Part shown: piece by piece, positions 24,644-33,872 of the stretch
Layout of the letters: each line of letters starts with the position of its first letter
Numbering within the stretch: the first letter of the stretch is position 1
Assembly: GCF_019929185.1 (NCBI RefSeq)
Contig: NZ_JAHZPC010000001.1
Coordinates: 186,001 to 250,000, forward strand
DNA from: Streptococcus parasanguinis
GTDB taxonomy: Bacteria > Bacillota > Bacilli > Lactobacillales > Streptococcaceae
Direction: 5' to 3'
DNA: 64,000 nt
Made by a program: the position numbers and the translations under genes
The notes under the pieces: generated by a model
Database searches by the model: none
What the model was told of the DNA's origin: nothing
The model's input: only the letters and a program-made list of their open reading frames with translations

Positions 24644-25888
24644 ATGAAATTTGTAGGACTTGTAGGATCAAACTACGATCAATCATATAACCGTAAACTC
24701 TTGGAATTCATTCGCCGCCAATTTAAGATCAAATTTGAATTGGAAGTTCTTGAAATCGATGAAGTTCCAATGTTTAACCAAGATGAAAAATGGGACGAAA
24801 GTTTCCAATTACGTCTTTTGTACAATAAAATTACTCGAGCAGATGGTGTCATCATTGCTACTCCAGAGCACAATCATACGATCTCTGCTGCTCTTAAATC
24901 TGTTCTTGAATGGCTATCTTTTGAGGTACATCCATTTGAAAACAAACCAGTAATGATCGTTGGTGCTTCCTACTATGACCAAGGGACATCACGTGCTCAG
25001 GTTCACCTCCGCAAGATCCTTGATGCTCCAGGCGTCAATGCTTATACTCTTCCAGGTAATGAATTCCTTCTTGGAAAAGCAAAAGAAGCTTTTGACGAAG
25101 ACGGCAATATCATCAACGAAGGAACCGTCAAATTCCTCGAAACATGCTTGGATAATTTTATGAAATACGTTGAGGTTGTATCCAAATTGAAAAAACCAAA
25201 ACCAATTGAACCAGAAGATTTAGATTGTAATCATCCAATTGCTACAACTGTTACTGAGGTCGATCCGGATGATCCAGATTGGGTTGAAAAAGTAGCTGAA
25301 CTTACAGGTGCTGTTTCTGGAGATACTTATGTCAAACTTGACCATGGTATCCTAACCGTTGACCAAATTAATATGTTCTTGAAGGCCATGCCATTTGAGT
25401 TGACATATGCCGATGATAACAACCAATTCCTTTACTACAACAATGCTCATCAAGATCCAGATACCATGTTTGCTAAACGCGTGCCACCTCAATCTGGTAG
25501 CCGGATGTCAACCGTTCACGGATCCCTTCCACCCGCACGTATGAAAAACGTAGAATGGGTAATCGGCACTCTTCGTAACGGAAACCAAGAATATGTTCGA
25601 ACCATTGTTCCAGGATCTCCTGAAGGCGTGATCAACACCCACAACTACCAAGCTATGTATTATGAAGATGGTTCTTACGCTGGTATCAATGAGATAGTCT
25701 TCAACTTCAAACCATGGTTAGACTGGTACCTGCAAACAACAGGTCAACGCCTTGTAGGTGGTAGCGGACCATTTGCTCCTGCTGGTGGTCATGGTGATGC
25801 AGATGCAACTTCTGGTGCTTCTGATGCTGGAGGACATGGTGACGGAGGCCACGGAGATGCTGATGCCACTTCTGGTGCAAGCAACTAA
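24644..25888 (+). CDS. FMN reductase fused to a PAS-like domain, with two ApbE flavinylation motifs in the tail
   Basis: 414 residues. Domain 1 (about 1-185) is FMN_red and paralogous to the preceding protein (ATPEHNHTISAALKSVLEWLS). A linker follows (about 190-230). Domain 2 (about 232-375) resembles the PAS domain found at the end of DUF438 proteins (DHGILTVDQINMFLKAMPFE). The tail (about 381-414) is low complexity: a unit GGHGDADATSGAS occurs twice. D-A-T-S-G-A-S matches the ApbE target pattern D-x-x-[ST]-G-A-[ST], so Ser at each motif end may carry FMN. Cytosolic. Ends at a strong terminator. Confidence 0.9.
   Translation: MKFVGLVGSNYDQSYNRKLLEFIRRQFKIKFELEVLEIDEVPMFNQDEKWDESFQLRLLYNKITRADGVIIATPEHNHTISAALKSVLEWLSFEVHPFENKPVMIVGASYYDQGTSRAQVHLRKILDAPGVNAYTLPGNEFLLGKAKEAFDEDGNIINEGTVKFLETCLDNFMKYVEVVSKLKKPKPIEPEDLDCNHPIATTVTEVDPDDPDWVEKVAELTGAVSGDTYVKLDHGILTVDQINMFLKAMPFELTYADDNNQFLYYNNAHQDPDTMFAKRVPPQSGSRMSTVHGSLPPARMKNVEWVIGTLRNGNQEYVRTIVPGSPEGVINTHNYQAMYYEDGSYAGINEIVFNFKPWLDWYLQTTGQRLVGGSGPFAPAGGHGDADATSGASDAGGHGDGGHGDADATSGASN
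25791..25885 (+). repeat. Tandem coding repeat carrying two flavinylation motifs
   Basis: Motif 1 DATSGAS at 25802-25822 and motif 2 DATSGAS at 25862-25882. The surrounding repeats GGHGDAD are the same at protein level but use different synonymous codons (GGT GGT CAT against GGA GGC CAC), so the duplication is not very recent or is held by selection on the protein. Confidence 0.88.
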
Positions 25889-25920
25889 TAAAAAAATGAA
25901 GCTTTACGCTTCATTTTTTT
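25889..25920. terminator. Bidirectional terminator (FMN reductase operon / ccdA-tlpA)
   Basis: AAAAATGAAGC / GCTTCATTTTTTT stem between convergent genes. Its right end touches the thioredoxin stop codon. Confidence 0.9.
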
Positions 25921-26488
25921 ATTTTAACTCCTTGATAATCTTCTTAGCTTCTTCGTTTGAAATTGCCCCTAGCTGCACATGACCAATCTTCCCTTGGCTA
26001 TCAATGAAGACTTCTGTAGGAATGGAACGTACTTGATAGTTCGCAAAGGCAGAGCCATCTGGATTATACAAGACGGGCACTGATGGATAATCTTGTTGGG
26101 CAAACCATTCGACGAACTCTTCTTCTGTTTTTTCCCCTTGCATTCCCGGTGCCATAACCGTGAGAATCTCAAAATCTCTATCCTTTTCTTCAACCAATTT
26201 ATTAAGTTCAGGCATGCTTTGACGACAAGGACCACACCAGGTAGCCCAGAATTTCAAATAAACCTTTTTTCCTTTATAATCTGAAAGCTTAACTGTGTTC
26301 CCCTTCATGTCTTTTAGTTCGAAGTCACTTGCTTCTTTTCCTACTAAGGGATGTTTACTTGAGGTTGTGTTGGTCATGGTTTGATTGCTCATATTGTTCA
26401 TACCACTCTCACTTGATTGCTCCATCGAACAAGCAGACAGTAAAGCGATTGAGAGGATTGAAAAACACGTATATTTGATAAATTTCAT
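25919..26488 (-). CDS. Extracytoplasmic thioredoxin lipoprotein (TlpA/Etrx-like)
   Basis: 189 residues. Lipobox LLSAC at 17-21, then a Ser/Thr/Asn-rich linker and a TlpA-type thioredoxin domain with WCGPCRQSMPEL. This corresponds to the pneumococcal Etrx proteins, which reduce surface methionine sulfoxide reductase. CcdA, encoded just upstream, would feed it electrons. No msrAB gene lies beside it here, so its partner is elsewhere or different. Confidence 0.92.
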   Translation of the reverse strand: MKFIKYTCFSILSIALLSACSMEQSSESGMNNMSNQTMTNTTSSKHPLVGKEASDFELKDMKGNTVKLSDYKGKKVYLKFWATWCGPCRQSMPELNKLVEEKDRDFEILTVMAPGMQGEKTEEEFVEWFAQQDYPSVPVLYNPDGSAFANYQVRSIPTEVFIDSQGKIGHVQLGAISNEEAKKIIKELK

Positions 26489-26510
26489 AGGTATAATACC
26501 TCCATTTGAT

Positions 26511-27218
26511 TTATGAAAAGATTGAAGACAAGCTATTTAATTGTCCCAAGAGTAATAGAATTCCCATAATAATGATGATGGCTCCACCGATTTTCTTCAG
26601 CAACAAGAGATGGGGTTTGAGACGATTGAAATAAGGCAATACAAGGCCTGATGCCAGTGCTAAGAGCAAGAATGGGATGGCCATCCCTAATGTATAGATA
26701 AAGAGATAGAGAGCACCCACGAGGGCATCTTGTCCATTGGATGCTGCTAATGCAAGAACCGATCCTAATACAGGGCCAATGCAAGGCGTCCAACCAAAAC
26801 TAAAGCCAAGACCAAGAAGAAAGGCTGAAAACAACTCATTCTTCTGTTTGTTGGCTCCAAAATCTACTGATTTTTGCTTCTCAAGGAAATGAAAATGAAA
26901 GACTTCCATCTGATGAAGACCAAGGATAATGATCAGCGCTCCCATCACGTAGCGGAACCAGTTGGTATACATAACCTGCCCCAATAAGCCAGCTCCGAAA
27001 CCTATGATAAGGAAAATAACAGAAATACCTGCGATAAAACACAAGGTCTTAACGATGCCATGCCAGCGTATCTTTTTCCCAAAAATCTGAACGGATTTTT
27101 CCTGATCACTTCCTAGCAAAACGCCGATGTAGACCGGGAGCAAAGGAAAGACACAGGGAGAGAAAAAGGAGAGAATCCCTGCCAGAAAGACAGTGAAAGA
27201 GAAAACGATTTGATTCAT
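26511..27218 (-). CDS. ccdA: CcdA-type thiol:disulfide transmembrane transporter
   Basis: 235 residues, six membrane segments. Seen: the paired motifs SFFSPCVFPLLPVY (Cys in TM1) and GWTPCIGPVLGSV (Cys in TM4), which carry the two redox cysteines. It passes reducing power from cytosolic thioredoxin to the TlpA-like lipoprotein encoded 22 bp downstream. Extended -10 TGTTATACT upstream. Confidence 0.94.
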   Translation of the reverse strand: MNQIVFSFTVFLAGILSFFSPCVFPLLPVYIGVLLGSDQEKSVQIFGKKIRWHGIVKTLCFIAGISVIFLIIGFGAGLLGQVMYTNWFRYVMGALIIILGLHQMEVFHFHFLEKQKSVDFGANKQKNELFSAFLLGLGFSFGWTPCIGPVLGSVLALAASNGQDALVGALYLFIYTLGMAIPFLLLALASGLVLPYFNRLKPHLLLLKKIGGAIIIIMGILLLLGQLNSLSSIFS

Positions 27219-27331
27219 AAAACGCTCCGTATATTGATATGTTAGAAATAGTATAACATGCCCTTCCTTAAATTAAAAATTTCTGCTACGTTTTGGTTTT
27301 AAAGAATCCATTTCGTTACTAGTTTCAAAAT

Positions 27332-27364
27332 AAAAAAACTCTAAAGCGGGGAACTTTAGAGTTT
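27332..27364 (-). terminator. Terminator after brnQ
   Basis: Stem AAACTCTAAAG / CTTTAGAGTTT, perfect 11 bp, loop CGGGGAA, T-tract on the minus strand. Confidence 0.93.
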
Positions 27365-27374
27365 CTAGTAAATC

Positions 27375-28694
27375 TTATTCTTCTTCTGCACTTTGTTTAT
27401 TGGGCAAGAACAGAGCAAGGACAATACCAACGACTGCTGGTAGTAACCATGGGAGGGATTGGGCAGCAAACGGCAAGTGCTTAATGATGTTTGCTAGACC
27501 TGCAAGTTTAAAGGTACTTGCCAGAACGTCTCCAAACGCAACCAAGCTAACTAAGAAAATAGTCAATTGCATCCCTGGTTTTGATAGTTGAGTAAATTTA
27601 TTTACAATCACAATCAACACAATAGTAATCGTGATTGGATAGAGGATCATCAAGACAGGCAATGAATAGGCAATAATGGCACTCAAACCAAGATTGGCAA
27701 TGGAGAATCCAATCAAGGTAAAAAGAGTTGCATAGACCTTGTAAGAAATTTTAGGGAAAGTGTTATGGAAGAATTCCCCTGTCGATACGATCAAACCTGC
27801 TGTTGTGGTAAAGCAAGTCACCGTTACCATACCTGCAAGGAAAATTTGAGCAACTGGGCCGAAGATAGCCTTGGTTGCTTCTGAGAGGACATAAACACCC
27901 TTATTGGCATCGGAAGCCATCACTTCTGCTGGAATTGGGAAGTGATTTCCAAGATAACCCAATCCAATATACAAAATACTAAAGCCAATAGCTACAACGA
28001 CACCAACAATCCAGATCGTTTTAATGTATTCTTTTTTGCTGGTGAAACCAAGTTGATTAAGAGTTGTCACTGCGATGACGCTAAAGGCTACTGAAGCAAG
28101 AGCATCCAAGGTGTTATACCCTTCAAGGAAACCTTGACCAAAGGCAGATGCTTGGTAGTCTTCTGTTGCCACTTGAGGCGCGTTTCCGCTGTACTTGAGA
28201 GCACCAAGGACAACGAGTACAACGATCAAGATAGCAAAGACAGGTGTTAAAATCCGACCAATACTATCTAGGATTTTAGAAGGATACAAGGCAATCAAAT
28301 AGGCCAAACAGAAATAAATCAAGGTAAAAATGAAAAGACCAAGTCCTCCATTGGCATTTCCTAACAAGGGGGCGATTCCAACTTCGTAAGAAACAGTAGC
28401 TGTTCTTGGAATGGCAAAGAAGGGACCAATAGACAGATACAAGGCTACCAGATAAACGATGGCAAACCAAGGGGCTATTTTACGAGAAATCTCATGGATA
28501 TAGCCTTTAGGATTGAGTGTCCCAATAATCAAGGTGATAATTGCAATCCCTACTCCTGATAAGACAAATCCAGCAATAGCTGGCCAAAAATGGCTACCCG
28601 ACTGGGCGCCTAGCGCAGGTGGAAAGATCAAATTCCCTGCACCGAAGAAAATACCAAATAACAGCAAACCTGTTAAGGAACCTTTTCGTAACAT
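27375..28694 (-). CDS. brnQ: Branched-chain amino acid:cation symporter
   Basis: 439 residues, about 12 membrane segments, LIVCS family. The N-terminus GLLLFGIFFGAGNLIFPP is the BrnQ signature. It imports Leu, Ile and Val with Na+ or H+. TTGCCG/TATACT promoter at 28726-28754; no CodY-like box was found near it, in contrast to ilvD and ilvE. SD AAAAGGAG. Confidence 0.95.
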   Translation of the reverse strand: MLRKGSLTGLLLFGIFFGAGNLIFPPALGAQSGSHFWPAIAGFVLSGVGIAIITLIIGTLNPKGYIHEISRKIAPWFAIVYLVALYLSIGPFFAIPRTATVSYEVGIAPLLGNANGGLGLFIFTLIYFCLAYLIALYPSKILDSIGRILTPVFAILIVVLVVLGALKYSGNAPQVATEDYQASAFGQGFLEGYNTLDALASVAFSVIAVTTLNQLGFTSKKEYIKTIWIVGVVVAIGFSILYIGLGYLGNHFPIPAEVMASDANKGVYVLSEATKAIFGPVAQIFLAGMVTVTCFTTTAGLIVSTGEFFHNTFPKISYKVYATLFTLIGFSIANLGLSAIIAYSLPVLMILYPITITIVLIVIVNKFTQLSKPGMQLTIFLVSLVAFGDVLASTFKLAGLANIIKHLPFAAQSLPWLLPAVVGIVLALFLPNKQSAEEE

Positions 28695-28725
28695 GTGTTC
28701 TCCTTTTCATTTGTCAATCTTTTCT

Positions 28726-28754
28726 AGTATAACAGCTTTTATCCACCACGGCAA
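28726..28754 (-). promoter_or_regulatory. brnQ promoter
   Basis: TTGCCG, 17 bp, TATACT with extended TGT. Confidence 0.75.
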
Positions 28755-28889
28755 TTCTTTTTTTCTGAATCTATTGTTTTTCTCAATTGGCAGTTAAGGC
28801 TTTTAATAACATTGAACGATTGTGGAGTTCATAAGCACATTTTAGCCAAGTGTGTTACAATTGAACTACTACTATATTTAGGAGTCATC

Positions 28890-29912
28890 ATGTTTTTCTA
28901 TCTATTCTGGTTGGTTCCAGCTACCATTTTTTTATTTTTCTTTATAAACGACCGCAGACGACTGATCAATGCTTATCTCTTTTCAATAAGTTTCGGACTT
29001 TTCCTCCTAATTTCCGCCCTTCTACTAGTTGTTCGTACGGAGCTCTGGTTTAACCAAAAGGTTGCCATCATTATCTTTTCAGTACTTGCTATCCTTGTTT
29101 TACTCAGCATTATTTTCTCAACTGTTTTTCTTCTTTTTAACGGCCGTCAAATGATGTCTTTTGAAGGTAAAAGGTTGGCTAACCTCCTCTCACTCCTATA
29201 TGGGATCTTTATTATCGGCACCTTGGCGCTTCATTTTATTCCTGATTTCCCAGGAAAAGATCTCTTGATTTATCCAACAGACTTTGCTCTCTTTTACTCG
29301 ACTTTTCTTTATCTTTCTTATGTTTTATATGGGACTTTTTGCAATTACTTTCCCGTTCGTAAAGAGCCTGATGCTATCATTGTCCTTGGCTCCGGTCTAA
29401 TTGGGGATAAAGTACCACCACTGTTGGCCCAGCGTCTCACTAAAGGAAAGGCTATCTATGAGCAGTTCGAGGGACGACCAAAACTGATTGTTTCTGGTGG
29501 ACAAGGAGCAGACGAATTGACTTCTGAAGCTGCTGCTATGGCAAACTACCTGATGGAACAGGGGGTACCACAGGAAGACATTTTGATCGAGAATCGCTCA
29601 CGTACTACTTTTGAAAACTTGACTTTTAGTAAGGCTATCCTTCAAGAACAGGGACTAGGAAAATATGTTTTAGTCGTGACCAATTCTTTTCACGCTCTTC
29701 GGGCTGGTATCTTTATGAGACAATTAAAAATCCCTGGACGCAGTGTCGGTTCAAAAACAGCTTTTTATTATCTCCCATCGGCTTGGATCCGAGAGACGGT
29801 TGGGCTAGTTTCTCTCTATTGGAAATGGCATGCTGCTTTCTTAGCTTTTCTGTTTCTGCCTTGGTTCTTTTCACAAGTCATGAGTATCGTGAACTATTTC
29901 TTTATTTACTAA
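28890..29912 (+). CDS. YdcF/SanA-like DUF218 membrane protein
   Basis: 340 residues from ATG 28890 with TAGGAG upstream. The frame is open to a TTG at 28812, before the promoter-like TGTTACAAT. Five or six N-terminal membrane segments (residues 1-165), then a DUF218 domain: AIIVLGSGL, LIVSGGQGADE, SRTTFENLTFS and VVTNSFHALRA. ElyC/SanA members act in envelope polysaccharide metabolism, but the reaction is not settled. C-terminal membrane segment near 320. Confidence 0.88.
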   Translation: MFFYLFWLVPATIFLFFFINDRRRLINAYLFSISFGLFLLISALLLVVRTELWFNQKVAIIIFSVLAILVLLSIIFSTVFLLFNGRQMMSFEGKRLANLLSLLYGIFIIGTLALHFIPDFPGKDLLIYPTDFALFYSTFLYLSYVLYGTFCNYFPVRKEPDAIIVLGSGLIGDKVPPLLAQRLTKGKAIYEQFEGRPKLIVSGGQGADELTSEAAAMANYLMEQGVPQEDILIENRSRTTFENLTFSKAILQEQGLGKYVLVVTNSFHALRAGIFMRQLKIPGRSVGSKTAFYYLPSAWIRETVGLVSLYWKWHAAFLAFLFLPWFFSQVMSIVNYFFIY

Positions 29913-29914
29913 CC

Positions 29915-29950
29915 AAAAAAGTTCTCTGCAAATTAGCTGAGAACTTTTTT
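29915..29950. terminator. Bidirectional terminator (DUF218 / GNAT)
   Basis: AAAAAAGTTCTC / GAGAACTTTTTT, perfect 12-bp stem between convergent genes. Confidence 0.93.
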
Positions 29951-29959
29951 AAATCATGT

Positions 29960-30514
29960 CTAATGATCACTAAAGCGTCGGTATTCAATACGGAAATCAA
30001 AGTAATTCTCTGCCTGCAGTTTATGGAAGATGTCCCGATAAGCCTCTTCATCAAATTGATCGCCTCGATAGAGAATCTCAAAACTCAGATCATCGTATTC
30101 TAAAAAGGCATTAGCAGTTTTAAATCCATTTCGCTTATAGAAATCCATCCGAGACTGACGTTGCTCTATATTGTCGCATTCTTCATCTAAACGTTCCACT
30201 TCAAGAATCATGGTCCTTTGGTAAAATTCCACCAATTTTTCAATGATTTCTTGACCATATCCGTGGCTTCTTAAATGTGGCATAATGGCAAAAAAACTGA
30301 CATAAAAAGCTTTCTGATTATAGATTGAAAAAGCAAATCCGACAAATTCTTCCTCGTTATAAAAAGCAAAGAAATTGGCATCGTCATTGTCCGTATAGCG
30401 TAAAAATTCTGACAAAGGAACACGCTCTTCTTCTGGAAATGCTTCGATATTCAGCCTTTCGACCTTATCCAGATCTGGAAACGTTTCAGTGATTAATTGG
30501 CTCGTTAAGCTCAT
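29960..30514 (-). CDS. GNAT family N-acetyltransferase
   Basis: 184 residues. Seen: FYVSFFAIMPHLRSHGYGQEIIEKLVEF near residue 70, with the R-x-x-G-x-G acetyl-CoA loop, and MDFYKRNGFKTA near the end. Acceptor substrate unknown. SD GGAGG five bases before the ATG. Single gene. Confidence 0.88.
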   Translation of the reverse strand: MSLTSQLITETFPDLDKVERLNIEAFPEEERVPLSEFLRYTDNDDANFFAFYNEEEFVGFAFSIYNQKAFYVSFFAIMPHLRSHGYGQEIIEKLVEFYQRTMILEVERLDEECDNIEQRQSRMDFYKRNGFKTANAFLEYDDLSFEILYRGDQFDEEAYRDIFHKLQAENYFDFRIEYRRFSDH

Positions 30515-30580
30515 AAGGCCTCCTTTTCTGACACGATTATATCAAAAAATGTAAGGGGATTCAACCATCGATGCTTGTCG

Positions 30581-30603
30581 CCGGTTACTGAAGTTGGTAT
30601 AAT
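30581..30603 (+). promoter_or_regulatory. Promoter abutting the MATE start codon
   Basis: TTGTCG (30575-30580), 17 bp, TATAAT (30598-30603) with extended TGG. Only six bases (GGCACT) separate the -10 from the ATG, so transcription should start at or within the start codon. Confidence 0.8.
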
Positions 30604-30609
30604 GGCACT

Positions 30610-31953
30610 ATGAAAAGAATTCAACGTGTGGACCTCATAGATGGTCCTATTTTACCCGCTCTTTTAAGTTTTGCCTTTCCTATTCTTTTGTCCAATATAT
30701 TTCAACAACTCTACAATACCTCGGATGTTATGATTGTGGGGCGTTTTCTAGGTCAAAAATCATTGGCTGCCGTTGGAGCAACCTCTGCTATTTTTGATTT
30801 GATCGTTGGTTTTGCTGTCGGTGTTGGAAATGGAATGGGCATTATTATTGCGAGAAATTATGGAGCCAAAAACGAAGACCAATTACGAAAATCAGTTGCA
30901 GCAACTACTGTTATTGGTGGCATCCTCAGTCTCCTCGTGATCTTCATTGGTGCTGTCGGACTTTATCCACTGCTCCAGTTTTTAGGGACCCCATCAGCTA
31001 TTGTAGCTCAGTCCTATCTATATATTTCCACCATTGTTAATGGTGTGGCAGTGACCTTTGCCTATAATCTTTGCGCCGGACTTCTGAGAGCGGTTGGCGA
31101 TAGCTTAGCGGCACTCTACTTCCTGATTATCGCTGCCATTCTCAATATTCTTCTCGATCTATATTTTATTACCCAACTACATCTCGGAGTCCAATCTGCT
31201 GGAATTGCGACTATTATTGCTCAAAGCTTCTCCGCACTTCTTTGTTTCTTTTATATCCGCAAAAAGGTCCCTTTTCTTTTACCAAGTCGAAAAGATTTTG
31301 TCTGGGATCAAAGGCTGTATCAGGATTTGATTAGCCAAGGACTGACAATGGGTCTCATGTCTTCGATTGTCTCTATTGGAACCGTCATCTTACAATCAGC
31401 TATCAACAAGCTTGGAATGACCATCATTAGTGCTCAAATCTCAGCCCGCCGGATCATGTCCTTTGCCCTTCTGCCAATGGCCGCTATTTCTACAAGTATG
31501 ACGACCTTTACCTCGCAAAACTTTGGTGCTAAACAATTCCGACGCATTCAAAAAGGCGTTAAACAAGCTTGTCTCCTCTCTCTTATTTGGTCCATTTTTG
31601 TTGCAGTTTTCCTCTTCTTTACAAGCCCCTTCTTTACAAGCCTCATATCTGGATCTAGCGATCCTAACTTGATCGCAAATGCCAGTCTTTATCTGCAGAT
31701 CAGCTCTTTCTTCTATCCAGTTTTAGGATGCCTCTTGATTTTAGGGAATTCCCTCCAAGGTATCGGCCGAAAATTGACCCCTTTGATTTCTAGCTTTATC
31801 GAGTTAACAGGAAAAATTCTCTTTGTATTTTTCATTATCCCTCATACAGGCTATATAGGAGTCATTCTTTGTGAGCCTCTCATTTGGGTTCCAATGACCC
31901 TTCAACTTTGGTTTACCTACCACAAAGCCAGTCATCAGCTTCTTGCATCATAA
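30610..31953 (+). CDS. MATE family efflux transporter
   Basis: 447 residues, 12 membrane segments in two halves. Seen: LLSNIFQQLYNTSDVMIVGRFLG in TM1-2, the hallmark of MATE proteins. Not closely similar to the MATE at 6.1 kb. No SD before the ATG, and the -10 box ends six bases before it; the transcript is probably leaderless. Next internal Met is well inside TM1-2 and would not give a complete protein. Substrate unknown. Confidence 0.92.
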   Translation: MKRIQRVDLIDGPILPALLSFAFPILLSNIFQQLYNTSDVMIVGRFLGQKSLAAVGATSAIFDLIVGFAVGVGNGMGIIIARNYGAKNEDQLRKSVAATTVIGGILSLLVIFIGAVGLYPLLQFLGTPSAIVAQSYLYISTIVNGVAVTFAYNLCAGLLRAVGDSLAALYFLIIAAILNILLDLYFITQLHLGVQSAGIATIIAQSFSALLCFFYIRKKVPFLLPSRKDFVWDQRLYQDLISQGLTMGLMSSIVSIGTVILQSAINKLGMTIISAQISARRIMSFALLPMAAISTSMTTFTSQNFGAKQFRRIQKGVKQACLLSLIWSIFVAVFLFFTSPFFTSLISGSSDPNLIANASLYLQISSFFYPVLGCLLILGNSLQGIGRKLTPLISSFIELTGKILFVFFIIPHTGYIGVILCEPLIWVPMTLQLWFTYHKASHQLLAS

Positions 31954-31977
31954 CATTTGACGAGTACATAATAAAAC

Positions 31978-32010
31978 AACTTCTGCTCATTTGAACAGAA
32001 GTTATTTTTT
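31978..32010 (+). terminator. Terminator after the MATE gene
   Basis: Stem AACTTCTG / CAGAAGTT, loop CTCATTTGAA, then ATTTTTT. A weaker T-tract faces fhs on the other strand. Confidence 0.88.
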
Positions 32011-32026
32011 GTCATCAGGCGTCTAA

Positions 32027-33697
32027 TTAGAACAAGCCGATCGCTGTTCCGTCAGCAGCCACATCCATATTCAATGCTGCCGGTCGTTTTGGTAAACCAG
32101 GCATGGTCATGACATCCCCAGTCAAAACAACGATAAAGCCGGCTCCCAATTTTGGTACTACTTCACGGATAGTGATTTCAAAGTTTTCAGGAGCTCCCAA
32201 GGCATTTGGATTGTCTGAGAAGCTGTATTGGGTTTTGGCCATACAGATTGGCAACTTATCCCAACCATTTTTAACAATTTGAGCAATTTGTGTCTTGGCT
32301 TTCTTCTCAAAGTTCACCTTAGTTCCGCGGTAAATTTCAGTCACAATCTTTTCAATTTTTTCTTCTACAGAAAGGTTGTTATCATACAAGCGTGTGTATT
32401 GAGCTGGAGTGGTTTCGATGGTCTGAACCAGAGTTTCAGCAAGGTCAACCCCACCGTCAGCACCATTCGCCCATACGCTCGCAAGCTCAACTGGTACTTG
32501 AATTTCAGCACACAATTCTTTCAAAGCAGCAACTTCTGCTTCTGTATCGGTGATGAATTCATTGATAGCTACTACTGCAGGAATACCAAACTTACGGATG
32601 TTTTCAACGTGGCGTTTCAAGTTTGCAAAACCAGCACGAACAGCGTCAACATTTTCTTGTGCAAGAGCATCTTTGCTAACTCCTCCATTCATCTTAAGAG
32701 CACGAAGGGTTGCAACAATGACGACAGCATCTGGTGAGGTTGGCAAGTTTGGAGTTTTAATATCGAGGAATTTTTCAGCACCAAGATCAGCACCAAATCC
32801 TGCTTCTGTAATCGTATAGTCAGCTAGGTGAAGAGCTGTTGTCGTCGCCAATACAGAGTTACATCCATGAGCAATATTAGCAAAAGGACCTCCGTGGACA
32901 AAGGCAGGCGTTCCATAGATGGTTTGAACCAAGTTTGGCTTAATCGCATCTTTAAGGATCAAGGCAAGAGCCCCTTCCACTTCTAAATCACGGACATAAA
33001 CTGGGCTGCGATCATAGCGGTAGCCGATCACAATATTAGCCAAACGGCCTTTCAAATCTTCAATATCTGTCGCCAAGCAAAGTATGGCCATAATCTCAGA
33101 AGCAACTGTAATATCAAAACCGTCTTCACGCGGAATCCCATTCAAAGGACCACCAAGACCTACACTGACATGGCGCAAAGCACGGTCGTTCAAATCCACT
33201 ACCCGTTTCCAGATAATGCGACGTTGGTCAATACCGAGCTCATTTCCTTGATGTAAATGATTGTCAATCAAAGCTGAAAGAGCATTATTAGCCGTTGTAA
33301 TGGCATGCATATCCCCTGTGAAATGAAGGTTGATGTCTTCCATCGGTAGAACTTGGGCATAACCACCTCCAGCAGCACCACCTTTAATCCCCATTACCGG
33401 TCCTAAAGAAGGTTCGCGAATGGCAATCATGGTTTTTTTACCGATTTTATTCAAAGCATCTGCCAGTCCAATTGTAATGGTTGATTTCCCTTCTCCAGCA
33501 GGAGTTGGGTTGATCGCAGTGACTAAAATGAGTTTTCCTACTGGATTTTTCTCAACATCACGAATCTTATCAAAGCTCAATTTCGCCTTGTATTTTCCAT
33601 ACAATTCAAGATCATCGTCATCCAAACCAATTTTCTTAACAACGTCCACTATTGGTTGGAGTTCAATGCTTTGAGCAATTTCGATATCTGTTTTCAT
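32027..33697 (-). CDS. fhs: Formate--tetrahydrofolate ligase
   Basis: 556 residues from ATG 33697 with AAAGGAG upstream; the frame is open to 33778 but those codons overlap the promoter. It makes 10-formyl-THF from formate, THF and ATP for purine and fMet synthesis. Seen: P-loop [20 protein letters not shown] (about 55-75) and [20 protein letters not shown]. Extended -10 TATAAT at 33726-33731. Confidence 0.97.
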   Translation of the reverse strand: MKTDIEIAQSIELQPIVDVVKKIGLDDDDLELYGKYKAKLSFDKIRDVEKNPVGKLILVTAINPTPAGEGKSTITIGLADALNKIGKKTMIAIREPSLGPVMGIKGGAAGGGYAQVLPMEDINLHFTGDMHAITTANNALSALIDNHLHQGNELGIDQRRIIWKRVVDLNDRALRHVSVGLGGPLNGIPREDGFDITVASEIMAILCLATDIEDLKGRLANIVIGYRYDRSPVYVRDLEVEGALALILKDAIKPNLVQTIYGTPAFVHGGPFANIAHGCNSVLATTTALHLADYTITEAGFGADLGAEKFLDIKTPNLPTSPDAVVIVATLRALKMNGGVSKDALAQENVDAVRAGFANLKRHVENIRKFGIPAVVAINEFITDTEAEVAALKELCAEIQVPVELASVWANGADGGVDLAETLVQTIETTPAQYTRLYDNNLSVEEKIEKIVTEIYRGTKVNFEKKAKTQIAQIVKNGWDKLPICMAKTQYSFSDNPNALGAPENFEITIREVVPKLGAGFIVVLTGDVMTMPGLPKRPAALNMDVAADGTAIGLF

Positions 33698-33837
33698 AAG
33701 GGACTCCTTTATATTTGATAGAACTATTATACCTAAAATTCGCGAAAATAACATTGTTTTTCCATGTTTTGATTTCAACGTTCGCTTTTTATGTATATTT
33801 TATGGCTTGTCATAGCCTATTTGAATAGCTTCAGAAC

Positions 33838-33866
33838 TTTACTTACGTATCTTTTTTGTGTAAAAT
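33838..33866 (+). promoter_or_regulatory. coaB promoter abutting the start codon
   Basis: TTTACT, 17 bp, TAAAAT (33861-33866) with TGTG before it. Six bases (AAGCAT) separate it from the ATG at 33873, and no SD is present. Confidence 0.75.
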
Positions 33867-33872
33867 AAGCAT

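Noticed and set aside
25791..25885. Short tandem repeat as a CRISPR-like or phase-variable array
   Set aside because: Only two units, coding, in frame, with differing synonymous codons. A protein-level repeat, not a slippage or CRISPR array.
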